Positions 45,032 to 54,436 are shown, numbered from the stretch's first letter. The stretch is 64,000 nucleotides of DNA from Bacteroidota bacterium (GCA_016868585.1 VGGR01000002.1:246662-310661); one strand, 5' to 3'. Notes: a model not told the origin generated them from the letters alone. Translations and numbers: made by a program.

Positions 45032-45841
45032 ATGAATATTTTTAAACAAATGAGGTATTTTTTAAAACCCCTGGTTGGACTTTTGCTGCTATTGGTGCAA
45101 AGCTGTCAGCCAAAAACAGCCGAGGAAGAACAAAAAATTACTAACTCAGTCCTGCCTCTAAGCTATTCCGTTGTGGCTATCCACCCTCACGATACAACCT
45201 CTTATACCCAGGGGCTTCAGCTTGGGCATGAAGGATTATATGAGGGAACTGGTCAATATGGAAGTTCCCGGCTACTGTTGACCAACCTGACTAATGGAAA
45301 AATCATGAAGGCCATTAAGCTGGAGGAGAAATTTTTTGGAGAAGGCATTACCCTTTTAAGAGATACTATTTATCAATTAACCTGGCGAGAGAAAAAAGTA
45401 TTTCAATACACATTAGATTTTAAAAAAATCAATGAGTTTGCTATTGATAAGGATGGCTGGGGACTCTCCAATAACGGGAAGGACCTACTGTTAACAAACG
45501 GAAGTGGAGAACTCTTCTTTTATAACCCAAAGGGGATGCAATTAATCAAAAGCCAATTGGTAACCGAGAATGGAAGCCCAACTTACAATCTTAATGAGCT
45601 AGAGTTTGTAGACGGGTTTCTATATGCCAATCAATACACCACCCCATATATTTTAAAAATCAATCCTGCCAATGGAGAGGTGGTTGCGAAATTAGATTTA
45701 TCCTCGCTTTGGGAACAAGCAAAACAATTGTACAACGGAGCAGAAGCTCCCAATGGAATTGCTTACAATGCAGCCACAAAACGATTTTACGTTACCGGTA
45801 AGTGGTGGCCCGTACTTTTTGAAATCGCACTGGGTCAATGA
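45032..45841 (+). CDS. Glutaminyl-peptide cyclotransferase, lipoprotein
   Basis: A beta-propeller glutamine cyclotransferase that forms N-terminal pyroglutamate on exported proteins. Signatures: HPHDTTSYTQGLQL, GLYEGTGQYGSSRL, NELEFVDGFLYANQY and the end PNGIAYNAATKRFYVTGKWW. The N-terminus is a lipoprotein signal (LKPLVGLLLLLVQSC), so it is probably anchored in the envelope. Starts at 45032 and 45050 are both possible and keep the signal; 45032 is given. Type IX-secreted and other exported proteins of Bacteroidota often carry N-terminal pyroglutamate, which suits an envelope location. Its last seven bases overlap the convergent methyltransferase gene. Confidence 0.9.
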   Translation: MNIFKQMRYFLKPLVGLLLLLVQSCQPKTAEEEQKITNSVLPLSYSVVAIHPHDTTSYTQGLQLGHEGLYEGTGQYGSSRLLLTNLTNGKIMKAIKLEEKFFGEGITLLRDTIYQLTWREKKVFQYTLDFKKINEFAIDKDGWGLSNNGKDLLLTNGSGELFFYNPKGMQLIKSQLVTENGSPTYNLNELEFVDGFLYANQYTTPYILKINPANGEVVAKLDLSSLWEQAKQLYNGAEAPNGIAYNAATKRFYVTGKWWPVLFEIALGQ

Positions 45842-46734
45842 CCTATTTCATAGATCAACGAACTGGATCGTTCTACATCCTGCAAGGTTTGGACCGAAGT
45901 TTGTATCCCCTGCCAGATACTTTTCATATAGTTAACACGCCCCCCCTGATATTGCGTGCTTAGCATGGCTACATAGAACGAGTCAAACCACATTGGTTTT
46001 ATCGCATGAACCTTCAATTGATTGCTACTCATCAACTGGCGCATAGCCGGGGGTGAAAAATGGTAAAGATGACGGGGAACATCATAAGCAGCCCAAAACC
46101 TACCAAAATAGGCAGCATCCAATGAAGTATAGTTTGGTGCAGCAATATATATCCGGCCTTCGGGTTTCAATAACCGACGCAATTGTTGTACCGTTTCGTT
46201 AAGTTCATGCACATGCTCTAATACATGCCATAGAGTTATTACATCAAAATGCGCAGCGGATAAGGTCTTAAAGGCAGTAAGATCCAATAACTCAACGTCA
46301 AATTGATTTTTGGCAATAGAGCGAGCGTTGGCGGCCGGCTCTATTCCAATTGCATTCCAGTTATTTTTTTGCATATACGCCACAAAAGCACCCGTTCCGC
46401 TACCGTAGTCCAATAAATTCCCAACACCCCCACTCCCATGCCCACGGACCAATTTACTTTTTTGCGCAAGGGTGATCTTACGAACCTCTTGGTACAGGCG
46501 ATTAATAATTCCTTTGCGAGAACTGGAGTGGGAAATATATGCGGCTGATTGATAATAACGGCTGATTGACGCTGCCTCAGGTGCATTCATTGTAACACGC
46601 AGCGTGCACTGATTGCACTCACACAATCGGAATTGTTCTTTAGTGATGGAATGATCAATCACATCAAAAACCAATTTCCATGAATTGGATCCGCAGGCCG
46701 GACAAAGAGTTGTTATCGAATTGCTGGTTACCAA
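45835..46734 (-). CDS. SAM-dependent methyltransferase with N-terminal zinc-ribbon-like cysteines
   Basis: A class I methyltransferase of the Methyltransf_23 kind. The SAM site is LLDYGSGTGAFVAYM (about 108-122), followed by IGIEPA and the LWHVLEHVHELNETV motif. Upstream of it, two cysteine pairs (CPACG at about 11-15 and CECNQC near 38-43) look like a zinc ribbon, as in methyltransferases acting on sugar nucleotides, lipids or small polyketide-like substrates. The target is unknown. It is the last of four overlapping minus-strand genes (seven-base overlap with the upstream one). Confidence 0.85.
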   Translation of the reverse strand: MVTSNSITTLCPACGSNSWKLVFDVIDHSITKEQFRLCECNQCTLRVTMNAPEAASISRYYQSAAYISHSSSRKGIINRLYQEVRKITLAQKSKLVRGHGSGGVGNLLDYGSGTGAFVAYMQKNNWNAIGIEPAANARSIAKNQFDVELLDLTAFKTLSAAHFDVITLWHVLEHVHELNETVQQLRRLLKPEGRIYIAAPNYTSLDAAYFGRFWAAYDVPRHLYHFSPPAMRQLMSSNQLKVHAIKPMWFDSFYVAMLSTQYQGGRVNYMKSIWQGIQTSVQTLQDVERSSSLIYEIGH

Positions 46735-47369
46735 GAGCTGTAAGTTGGGGTTGCCTGTTCAGGAATGATTTTTGCAGGATTAGAAAACATAACAGGAGTA
46801 AGTCGCTTACTAAGTAAAATCCATGTTGAAACTACCCCTACAACAATAAACAGTAACAGCAGCCACCCATTCTTCAATATGAACTTGCCTTTTTGCTGTT
46901 GCAAGTTCTTTGCCATGGTTATGGAATCTATAGAAGATTCACCAACCTGTATCGCATGCGCCACATTTTCACGAATGACCTTCTCTGCTTTTACAGCCAT
47001 CGGAGCGGCAAAGCACTCATTGGTGGCCGTGAATTGTAATGAGCGATTAGTGTCAAGTTTCCAATCGCCAATACCTTTCCACGATAAGCACTCATTTTCG
47101 CTCTGGTGGGAATTAAGATGCTTCAATACCGTTAGGTACTGTTGATGAACCACAGCTACAGGAAGATTATCCCGGGAGGAAAGCCAATTTAAAAAGTCCT
47201 GCGCCCCTACCTGGTTGGTTGGCTCAAAATAAAACTCCTGCCGAGGAGACACAATCACTCTGGACGCGATATCCAGCTGTGCTGGAATGTTGCGAACACG
47301 AATATATCCCAACCCATCCAGGGGAAGCTGATTGGTAAGAGCCAGGTATTCTCTAAATACGGGTATCAA
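46728..47369 (-). CDS. HU-CCDC81-like protein with one membrane helix
   Basis: A 213-residue protein. The N-terminal 110 residues resemble the tandem bacterial HU-CCDC81 domains seen in Bacteroidota envelope proteins that often precede SPOR domains: LPLDGLGYIRVRN, VIVSPRQEFYFEP, then LSWKGIGDWKLDTNRSLQF. This is a pattern impression, not a confirmed match. A single transmembrane segment lies near 168-187 (NGWLLLLFIVVGVVSTWILL), followed by a short tail with no SPOR domain. It overlaps the barrel gene by four bases (ATGA) and the methyltransferase by seven, so all are translated together. Confidence 0.55.
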   Translation of the reverse strand: MIPVFREYLALTNQLPLDGLGYIRVRNIPAQLDIASRVIVSPRQEFYFEPTNQVGAQDFLNWLSSRDNLPVAVVHQQYLTVLKHLNSHQSENECLSWKGIGDWKLDTNRSLQFTATNECFAAPMAVKAEKVIRENVAHAIQVGESSIDSITMAKNLQQQKGKFILKNGWLLLLFIVVGVVSTWILLSKRLTPVMFSNPAKIIPEQATPTYSSW

Positions 47370-49045
47370 GGTTTTCTTTTTGGATCTGGCGAAAATACAA
47401 CACCGGCCATGAAATTAAATCCATAAACAGGATACTGTGCCCAACGTTGGTAGGACTGATTGAATATGTTGCCTACCCTTGCCCAAAGTTGCCAAGATTT
47501 AGCAAATTGAAATTCCAATTGGGTACTCAGGTCAACAGCGCCCTTTAACCGATCCGGTTTCCTATCTGCCTGTAAAAATTGTGCCCCTCTCCAGATGAAC
47601 AAATCGGTTTGCCAACTAAAATTACTTCCCAACAGCATCCGACTTCCGCTTTTCCATTCAATGGGAAGTAAACCCCAGGCTTTTTTTTGTTCCACCAAAG
47701 CGCTGAACTTATTTAGCTGGAGCACAGAATAAAGATGAATGCGCTGGCCAATTTGATAATTGATTTCCCCTTTTATCTGTAGTTGCACCATTCGAGGCTC
47801 AACTACTACCTTGAAAGCATTTTTCAACAACTGGCTAGTATCATTCACAAACAAAGGCATGTTTTGATGAGTCGAACCAGAACCCCGAACGGCATAAGTA
47901 AAATAAGGACTTAATGCCCCATTCAATCCCATATAGGCCTCTCTGGTTTTTGTATTTAACAATTGTAAAGGGGTATTGACCCAATTGTTGGTAGAAAATA
48001 ATTGTTGATAGGTATTCACTACAAATTTTCCTTCCCAACCAGCAACCAACAACAAGCGGCTGCTATCAAGCTTATACGTAACTGAAACTTGAGGAAGTAA
48101 TTGCCCCCCGATTCTATCCCAAACCGGGTTGATACCCGCATTAAAATTCAATCGGCCATTGGTATGTTTCAGCCCAAGTAAAAGCCCCATTGTATTATTC
48201 TGGGAAATAGTAGATACTCGTTTAAGTTGAATGGTCTGCAGGTCAACTGCTAGCCCAATTGACCAACTTTCCCCAATGAATTTTTGAAGAGGGAAACGAA
48301 GTCGTACGGCAAGTTCGCGTCCTCCTGCTTGATCGGAAAAGGAATGGAAAAAGAGATCCCCCTGGTAGCTCAAACCAAAATCGGTCAATACGGAGCGACT
48401 AAACCCTATCCTGCCTCCTGCTTTTGTAACTATATTTTTTATCGCGTCTATCGCAGGGATAGTGGTTCCAATTGGAAAACCGTATTTGTATACGGCTTGC
48501 CTATTGAATTCAATGTTGCCATCTACAGTAAATGGCCTATTTGACAATTTCTTAACCCCATTAATAAACATTCCTGTATGTGCAAATTGTTGGAAAACTT
48601 GATTTCCCTTAGCTGCTTGATGATAAGCGCTGATAGCATATCCTGTATATTGATCGATGGCTTTCGAGAAATGAGCACGGAAATAAGGAGAGCTCAAATT
48701 TCCATACCCTGCCTTTATATACACTGTGGTGTACGTTTTGAATGAATCTGTTTGATAAGCCAACGGCATTACGGGTTTCAATTTAAAATCCGACTGCCAG
48801 CCTTGGGTTGGAATTGCATAACGCAGCGAAACTCTGGAACTGTCTGGGTTTGGCAAATTGGGAAAGAACTGGAATTTGGAGACCTTCCTAACACTGGGCT
48901 TATAAGCAGAGACGATATCTACACTTGTAACTCCCTGAGCAGGCTGTGCCCACCCTTCAATAGAAAAAAAGATCACAAGGAATCCAATACTAACACAACA
49001 TGTTCTGTACACATACCAATTGTTAATGGGAAGTACCTGCATCAT
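47366..49045 (-). CDS. Outer-membrane beta-barrel protein, TonB-receptor-like without plug
   Basis: A 559-residue exported protein with an uncleaved-looking N-terminus MMQVLPINNW and a hydrophobic stretch ending IEGWAQ, likely the signal peptide. From about residue 95 alternating hydrophobic and aromatic strands (YIKAGYGNLSSPYFRAHF, LSYQGDLFFHSFS, WQLWARVGNIFNQSYQRW) suggest an outer-membrane barrel like the C-terminal part of TonB-dependent receptors. There is no plug domain or carboxypeptidase-like repeat, and NIFNQSYQ is a typical receptor C-terminal motif. Its ATG shares one base with the TPR gene stop. Cargo unknown. Confidence 0.7.
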   Translation of the reverse strand: MMQVLPINNWYVYRTCCVSIGFLVIFFSIEGWAQPAQGVTSVDIVSAYKPSVRKVSKFQFFPNLPNPDSSRVSLRYAIPTQGWQSDFKLKPVMPLAYQTDSFKTYTTVYIKAGYGNLSSPYFRAHFSKAIDQYTGYAISAYHQAAKGNQVFQQFAHTGMFINGVKKLSNRPFTVDGNIEFNRQAVYKYGFPIGTTIPAIDAIKNIVTKAGGRIGFSRSVLTDFGLSYQGDLFFHSFSDQAGGRELAVRLRFPLQKFIGESWSIGLAVDLQTIQLKRVSTISQNNTMGLLLGLKHTNGRLNFNAGINPVWDRIGGQLLPQVSVTYKLDSSRLLLVAGWEGKFVVNTYQQLFSTNNWVNTPLQLLNTKTREAYMGLNGALSPYFTYAVRGSGSTHQNMPLFVNDTSQLLKNAFKVVVEPRMVQLQIKGEINYQIGQRIHLYSVLQLNKFSALVEQKKAWGLLPIEWKSGSRMLLGSNFSWQTDLFIWRGAQFLQADRKPDRLKGAVDLSTQLEFQFAKSWQLWARVGNIFNQSYQRWAQYPVYGFNFMAGVVFSPDPKRKP

Positions 49046-52000
49046 TAATTTCCAGATTTATTATTTTCTATTCGCGCCAGTTTTTCTTCTGCTTCTTTCT
49101 GGAGTTGAGGATCAACAGCATTTTCAAGCACGCTCTGATAAGTAGCTTTTGCGTTAAACAGGTCTTTTTGAGCAGTATAAATATCCCCAAGCAATAAATA
49201 GGCTTTCGTAACCCAGAATGCATAACTACCCGAGCGATTAATTGTTTCAAATGCGTATTGCTCCGCTGACCTAAACTGCTGTTGCCTGTAATAGGAAGCA
49301 GCCATTTCATAACGAGCCTCTGCCGCCAACCCGGCTTTATTAAATTGAAAAACTCGCTGTAAGTGTTGGAACGCCACCAGGTCCTTCCCTACTTCAATTT
49401 GAAATTTAGCAGCAACTAAAGCTTGCAGGGCTTGGTCTTCTGCTGTCTTTTCTTTTAACAGTACTAAAGAATCGCCATACCGGCTAGCCTCGCTCCAATT
49501 TTTTTGGTGGTAATTTGAACGTAGTAGCCCTCTGTAAGCTTCCAACCGATCAGCCTCCGTTACTCCGGTGTTTAAAAACTGAAGATAGTAATTCGCAGCA
49601 GCGCTATAATTTTTCTGTTCAAAAAAACTGATCCGTGCAGCAGCTAGAATCGCCTCTTTTAAATAACGCCCCTGGGTATTTTGTATGATCTGTTCAAACT
49701 TACTCAACGCCTCTACCCACAATTGCTGCTGCTGATAACAGGTTCCTAGCAAGAACGAAGCAGCTGCCCAATAGCCACCTTTTGGAAATTGCTCAAGATA
49801 TTTTACAAAAGCCGGCACAGCTTTATCAAAATCATTTTCATCGTAAAGTTGTGCAGCCGCTATATATTGAAGCGAATCCTCCAATTGGACCGAAACAGCA
49901 AATCCCTGCTTTTTCAAATAGGTAGCATATTCGGTAGTTAATCCCAATTCCACATAAACTGACTTTAACTCCTCCAACGCATCACTGGCCTCTGGAGAGG
50001 ATGGATATTTTTCAATGAGTTGCTGAAACTGCTGTAAGGCTTTTTCGTTCTCATTGATATTGTAATAAGTAACTCCTAATTTTAAGAGCGCTACAGGTTG
50101 CGCTTCAGTTGTAGCGTCACTCAAAAGACGTTCCAGTACCGGAATGGCATCTATGAAACGCTCTTCAGCCATATAGGTATCTGCCAATGCCATGTTCGCT
50201 TCGGCTACATATTCCCCAGTGGGATATTTTGCTAACAGTTGTCGAAGCAAATTAATTTTTTCATTAGCATTAGTTACACCAGCCACAGCGGCCAGTTGAA
50301 AAAGTGCATAGGGGGACGCCGCTACCTCTAAATCTACTATGCGTTGATACCCTGTTTTTGCAAGTTTATATTGCTTTAACATATATTGACAATCTGCAAC
50401 CCGTAATCGGGCATCTTGTTCAAGAGATGTATTACCGGCAACAGATCCATAACTAACTTTCTCGAAATAAGGTAACGCTAACTTGAATTGATTAAGCTCA
50501 TAATAAGCATACCCTATATTATAAAAGGCATGAATACGGGAGGCCTCTCCTGCTGTTGGCCCACCCATGCTTAAATATTTACTAAACTGAAAAACGGCAT
50601 CAACAAAGTCCTTTTGCCGGTAGCAAGTTTCTCCTAACCAAAAATGAAGAAGGGGTTGCAGTGCTTTACCGGGTTGTTCCTTTAACGCTTGTAGTAATAA
50701 TTGACGTGCAAGAGAAAGCTCTCCATCGTAGATCAATTCCACTGCTCGACCATAACGCACCATGGGAAGAGAGCGAGCGACCAAGGCTGATGGTTGCTTC
50801 ACTTGTTCTAGTACCTCCATAGCCCTTCTGAAATTGGCACTAGCCGCTAATGAGGAGAACAATAGCTCGCGAGACTCTTCCAGGTAAGGAGAGGAGGTGT
50901 TTTCTTTATTGTACAACTCAAACACCCTGGAAGCTTCATCAAAATTCCCCAATTCATAACTCAACTTGCCGTACAAAAAATGAGAAAGGCTTTTCAGGAG
51001 TTGATGTTGATTATTAAGCGAAGAGTAAAAGAAGGCATTTTTTGCGCCAACACGATCACCCTGACGCAATCGTGATTCAGCCAGCTGGAACATCGCATAA
51101 TTTGCAAGAGAATCTTTTACACCTAATAAAGTAGTGAATCCATTAATTGCTTCATCTAACTGACCCACGCGTAATTGCGTAAAAGATAATTCATACTGCT
51201 CCTGCCTATCCAACCCCTTGGATAATGTTGCATAAGAAGTGAGCAATGGTAATGCGCGCTGAAAATCTTCTTGCACATAATAAGCATGGCCCAGCAGCTG
51301 TTTGAATGGTATAGAAGGATAAAGAGAATCCGTATAAAGCGATCGATTCTCCTCCAGATAACTTACGGCGGCGGGTAAATCACCTTTTTTGACAAGCAGC
51401 TGACCCAAATGAAATACGGCCAACCGACCATAAAGTGGATGCGACGCCAATGGTTGAAAACACTTTTCGGCCTGCCCCCATTTTGTTTCACTCAAATACA
51501 ATAGGCCAGTGTAATACAACGCTGCGTGTTGAAATGGACTATTGCCCAATTGCCGAATACTGTTGAAAAACGGGAGTGCTTCCGCATAACGTTTTAAGGA
51601 AAAGAGCGCATAGGCTTGACCAAATTGACTGGCCGCTATTTCTTCATTGGTCAAATGTGAAATGCCGCCTGCACGAAAATGTTCCAATGCATCCTGCCAG
51701 CGTTTCTCCTCAAAAAAGTAATGAGCTAATTCCAAATGCATTCGGGCCCGCCATGCAGGTACGCCAGTAGTGAACAAAAATCGAAGTGCTTCCGGCACCG
51801 CAACAGACTCCTTTTGTGATAATCTGCAAGAAATTGAATAATAATCAAGGGCCACTGAAGAAACCGCACTGCTTTCATTAGCTGTCGATTGACCCCGTAC
51901 ACTAGTCAGTAGTAAGCAGGAAAGGTTTTTTTGACCTTGTTTAAAAGCTTGCATAGCCCAAGCTGCTGGTGAATCCTGCTCAATAAAAACCAGGCTATGT

Positions 52001-52059
52001 TGAGCATGGGAAATCAAGAAATTAATCAATACAAGCCCAATAAGCAAGAATGGTCGCAT
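49045..52059 (-). CDS. Large exported tetratricopeptide-repeat protein
   Basis: A 1004-residue protein with signal peptide MRPFLLIGLVLINFLISHAQ and then about twenty degenerate TPR helices pairs spanning nearly the whole length, for example WQDALEHFRAGGISH, YAEALPFFNSIRQLG, FNIGYAYYELNQFKLALPYFEKV-type units and AYLLLGDIYTAQKDLFNAKA near the end. Such proteins serve as protein-binding scaffolds in the periplasm or at the outer membrane. No enzymatic domain is visible. In this phylum a long TPR gene directly before a receptor-like barrel gene is a recurrent pair, as here (TAATG overlap), but I know of no established function. Confidence 0.85.
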   Translation of the reverse strand: MRPFLLIGLVLINFLISHAQHSLVFIEQDSPAAWAMQAFKQGQKNLSCLLLTSVRGQSTANESSAVSSVALDYYSISCRLSQKESVAVPEALRFLFTTGVPAWRARMHLELAHYFFEEKRWQDALEHFRAGGISHLTNEEIAASQFGQAYALFSLKRYAEALPFFNSIRQLGNSPFQHAALYYTGLLYLSETKWGQAEKCFQPLASHPLYGRLAVFHLGQLLVKKGDLPAAVSYLEENRSLYTDSLYPSIPFKQLLGHAYYVQEDFQRALPLLTSYATLSKGLDRQEQYELSFTQLRVGQLDEAINGFTTLLGVKDSLANYAMFQLAESRLRQGDRVGAKNAFFYSSLNNQHQLLKSLSHFLYGKLSYELGNFDEASRVFELYNKENTSSPYLEESRELLFSSLAASANFRRAMEVLEQVKQPSALVARSLPMVRYGRAVELIYDGELSLARQLLLQALKEQPGKALQPLLHFWLGETCYRQKDFVDAVFQFSKYLSMGGPTAGEASRIHAFYNIGYAYYELNQFKLALPYFEKVSYGSVAGNTSLEQDARLRVADCQYMLKQYKLAKTGYQRIVDLEVAASPYALFQLAAVAGVTNANEKINLLRQLLAKYPTGEYVAEANMALADTYMAEERFIDAIPVLERLLSDATTEAQPVALLKLGVTYYNINENEKALQQFQQLIEKYPSSPEASDALEELKSVYVELGLTTEYATYLKKQGFAVSVQLEDSLQYIAAAQLYDENDFDKAVPAFVKYLEQFPKGGYWAAASFLLGTCYQQQQLWVEALSKFEQIIQNTQGRYLKEAILAAARISFFEQKNYSAAANYYLQFLNTGVTEADRLEAYRGLLRSNYHQKNWSEASRYGDSLVLLKEKTAEDQALQALVAAKFQIEVGKDLVAFQHLQRVFQFNKAGLAAEARYEMAASYYRQQQFRSAEQYAFETINRSGSYAFWVTKAYLLLGDIYTAQKDLFNAKATYQSVLENAVDPQLQKEAEEKLARIENNKSGN

Positions 52060-52175
52060 AACAAGTTCAATTAACGGGCGAATTTGAGTTTTATTTTCAG
52101 GGGTGCCAAGGAATCATTGCAAACACCTGTGGATAAGTGGCGTATTAGGAGGCTTTTAACAAAAAATACGTAAGT

Positions 52176-52183
52176 TAGCTTTG
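52176..52183 (+). promoter_or_regulatory. Putative promoter -7 element of the doxX-M50-cinA unit
   Basis: TAGCTTTG matches TAnnTTTG and ends 13 bases before the doxX ATG. A TTTT box about 20 bases upstream (52154-52157) is a possible -33 element. Confidence 0.5.
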
Positions 52184-52196
52184 AAAACAGCCAAAA

Positions 52197-52604
52197 ATGA
52201 AAAAACTATTCAGCACACGCTATACAGAAAATAGCATTGCTTTTTCTCTATTGTTGTTACGCCTGACACTTGGAAGCTTAATGATTCCCCATGGATTTGC
52301 CAAACTCACAAAATTTACAACGGTTGTCAAAGAATTTCCTGACCCACTTCACTTAGGTGCAACTGTTTCGCTTTCCTTGGTAATATTTGCAGAGTTTTTT
52401 TGTGCGGTATTGTTAGTAGCAGGGCTGATGACCCGCTTGGTAGTGATTCCATTAATTATCACTATGGGTGTTGCCGTATTTATGGTGCTTAACAGTGACT
52501 TTTTTGGCGAGGCAGAGATTGCCACGCTTTATCTCGCAGGTTTTTTGGTGTTACTCGTTGCAGGACCTGGAAAAGTTAGCGTGGATCGTATGTTAGGCAA
52601 TTGA
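52197..52604 (+). CDS. DoxX family membrane protein
   Basis: A 135-residue, four-helix membrane protein of the DoxX/DoxD group. Helices lie at about 16-33, 52-72, 76-95 and 108-124; LLRLTLGSLMIPHGFAKL, FAEFFCAVLLVAGLMTRL and PGKVSVDRML are characteristic. Family members are linked to thiosulfate:quinone oxidoreductase or to oxidative-stress membrane complexes, but most have no known role. It begins a unit with an M50-like gene and cinA; the stop codon is 14 bases before the next ATG. Confidence 0.9.
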   Translation: MKKLFSTRYTENSIAFSLLLLRLTLGSLMIPHGFAKLTKFTTVVKEFPDPLHLGATVSLSLVIFAEFFCAVLLVAGLMTRLVVIPLIITMGVAVFMVLNSDFFGEAEIATLYLAGFLVLLVAGPGKVSVDRMLGN

Positions 52605-52618
52605 GTGTAACATTGCTT

Positions 52619-53122
52619 ATGCTTTATAAGTTCCCTGCAACCCCTTCGAAAAAAAATACGCCAACCCCCATTTTTGTTAGTTTGATTATTTATCTTTTTT
52701 TGGGGCATTGGCTGGCCATGCGTTCTTTCAATTATCAGGATACAGCTATTTTTTTTGTCCCGTTCTTGGGGGCCATGGTTACTGGCTCAAAACGGAATTT
52801 ATCCGAATCACAATCCGCGCTGATTATTTTGGCAGGGCTCCTTCCTGGTTTTTTGTTGGGGTGGTTGTTCTTTCAAGTGGGCAGTCATACCCCATTAATT
52901 CCTAACCACACTATCAGCTGGGTACAAATAGGATGGTTGATGGTTGTGCTAAATGGGGTGAACCTCCTTCCTGTATATCCAGTAGATGGGGGACAGTTAT
53001 TAAACCAAGTTTATTGGGGCGAAGAAGGCAGAATCAGCAATGCCTATATTATTTTTTCATGTTTAAGCCTGACGGCAGTAGTCCTTCCGGTAATTTTACA
53101 GTTAATCAATCAATCAGTGTGA
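52619..53122 (+). CDS. M50 (site-2 protease) family protein with degenerate zinc motif
   Basis: A 167-residue membrane protein with the architecture of small site-2 proteases: helices at about 18-34, 43-54, 66-86, 103-118 and 143-163. The second metal motif NLLPVYPVDGG is intact (residues 115-125). Where the first motif HELGH is expected the protein has L26-F-L-G-H30, so the first histidine and the catalytic glutamate are missing; the following FVPFLGAMVTGSK and ILAGLLPGFLLGW still fit the family. It is therefore probably an inactive member. ATG 52619 is given; TTG 52601, overlapping doxX, is possible. Its stop overlaps the GTG start of cinA by four bases. Confidence 0.7.
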   Translation: MLYKFPATPSKKNTPTPIFVSLIIYLFLGHWLAMRSFNYQDTAIFFVPFLGAMVTGSKRNLSESQSALIILAGLLPGFLLGWLFFQVGSHTPLIPNHTISWVQIGWLMVVLNGVNLLPVYPVDGGQLLNQVYWGEEGRISNAYIIFSCLSLTAVVLPVILQLINQSV

Positions 53123-54387
53123 AGGAAATTATAGCATCTGTAATAACTATCGGAGATGAATTACTGATTGGACAGACCATTGACACCAACAGTGCTTTTA
53201 TTGCTCAGCAATTGAATGGTATTGGTGTCCGTGTGGCCAGAAGAGTGGCCGTTGGTGATCAGGAATCTGAAATTCGCAAAGCCCTGGATGAAGAATCCGC
53301 ATTGGCAGACCTTATCATACTAACGGGAGGATTAGGGCCAACAGCAGACGATATCACTAAACCGCTTCTATGCAACTATTTTGGCGGCAAGCTTAGAAGA
53401 GATCAGGCTACAGCAGATCATATTGAATGGCTTTTCAATGAGGTCTACAAACGTCCCGGAGCCTTGCTGCCACGCAATCAACAGCAAGCGGAGGTACCCG
53501 ACAATTGTACTATTTTACCTAACCCAAGAGGTACGGCTCCGGGAATGCTGTTTCAAAAAGAAAACCGCATTTATATATCCCTTCCTGGCGTACCCCAGGA
53601 AATGAAAGACATTTTTATCGGATCCGTTATCCCATTTTTACAAAAAAACTGTAAGACTCCATTCTTCATTCACAAGACAATGCTAACCGCAGGAATTGGC
53701 GAATCTATGCTTGCAGAAAAGCTGGTGGATTTTGAAGAAACCTTGGATCGAAGTCTTAAGCTGGCTTATTTACCCCAATACGGGATGGTTAAACTTAGGA
53801 TAACTGCCACTGGTGAAGATCAACCCACACTAAGTCAGCAAATCGAAACTTCATTCAACCAATTAAAAGCACTGGTTTCCGAATATTTAGTTTCAGATAA
53901 AGATGAAAAATTAGAAGAGGTGATAGCCAGACTGCTACTGGAAAAACAATCCACGCTTAGTACTGCAGAAAGTTGCACGGGTGGCAGGATAGCGAGCATG
54001 CTAACCGCTATGCCCGGTTCGTCCAATTATTTTAAGGGTGGCGTTGTGGCATATGCCAATGAAGCAAAGGAAAGTCTACTGGGAGTAAAGCACTCTACTC
54101 TATCCACTCACGGGGCAGTGAGTGAAGAAACTGTTCGGGAAATGGCAAAGGGCGTTTTAGAACAACTTACTACTACCTATTCAATTGCTGTGTCGGGCAT
54201 TATGGGGCCAACAGGAAGCACTCCTGATAAACCTGTGGGTACGGTCTGGATAGCAATAGCCAATAATAATACCATTAAAACTCGTCGCGTGCAGTTGGGT
54301 TTTGACCGCATACGAAACACGCAGCAAGCTGCTATCATCGCATTGGATATGCTGCGCCAGTTTATTCTAACCAAGTCGTTGGATTAA
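53119..54387 (+). CDS. cinA: CinA family nicotinamide-nucleotide amidase / ADP-ribose pyrophosphatase-like
   Basis: CinA proteins recycle NAD by-products: the C-terminal domain deamidates nicotinamide mononucleotide and the N-terminal domain resembles molybdopterin-binding proteins. The N-terminal SVITIGDELLIGQTIDTNSAF, ILTGGLGPTADDITK and PNPRGTAPGM identify the COG1058 domain (1-170); the C-terminal STAESCTGGRIASMLTAMPG and GVVAYANEAKESLLGV identify the PncC domain (from about 260). The start is GTG 53119, overlapping the M50-like stop (GTGA); the longer open frame upstream overlaps that gene and is not conserved. Length 422. Confidence 0.94.
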   Translation: MKEIIASVITIGDELLIGQTIDTNSAFIAQQLNGIGVRVARRVAVGDQESEIRKALDEESALADLIILTGGLGPTADDITKPLLCNYFGGKLRRDQATADHIEWLFNEVYKRPGALLPRNQQQAEVPDNCTILPNPRGTAPGMLFQKENRIYISLPGVPQEMKDIFIGSVIPFLQKNCKTPFFIHKTMLTAGIGESMLAEKLVDFEETLDRSLKLAYLPQYGMVKLRITATGEDQPTLSQQIETSFNQLKALVSEYLVSDKDEKLEEVIARLLLEKQSTLSTAESCTGGRIASMLTAMPGSSNYFKGGVVAYANEAKESLLGVKHSTLSTHGAVSEETVREMAKGVLEQLTTTYSIAVSGIMGPTGSTPDKPVGTVWIAIANNNTIKTRRVQLGFDRIRNTQQAAIIALDMLRQFILTKSLD

Positions 54388-54406
54388 TAGCAAACTTGTA
54401 CCTTTG
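54379..54406 (+). promoter_or_regulatory. Putative promoter of the E2 acyltransferase gene
   Basis: TTG (54379-54381) and TACCTTTG (54399-54406) are 17 bases apart, a good Bacteroidota -33/-7 pair. It overlaps the cinA stop region and lies 30 bases before the E2 ATG. Confidence 0.55.
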
Positions 54407-54436
54407 CCTCTCAATTGCTGCGTTTAAACCGTTACT

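Noticed and set aside
52933..53118. An upstream extension of cinA
   Set aside because: It overlaps the M50-like gene and has no family similarity; GTG 53119 is coupled to the previous stop.
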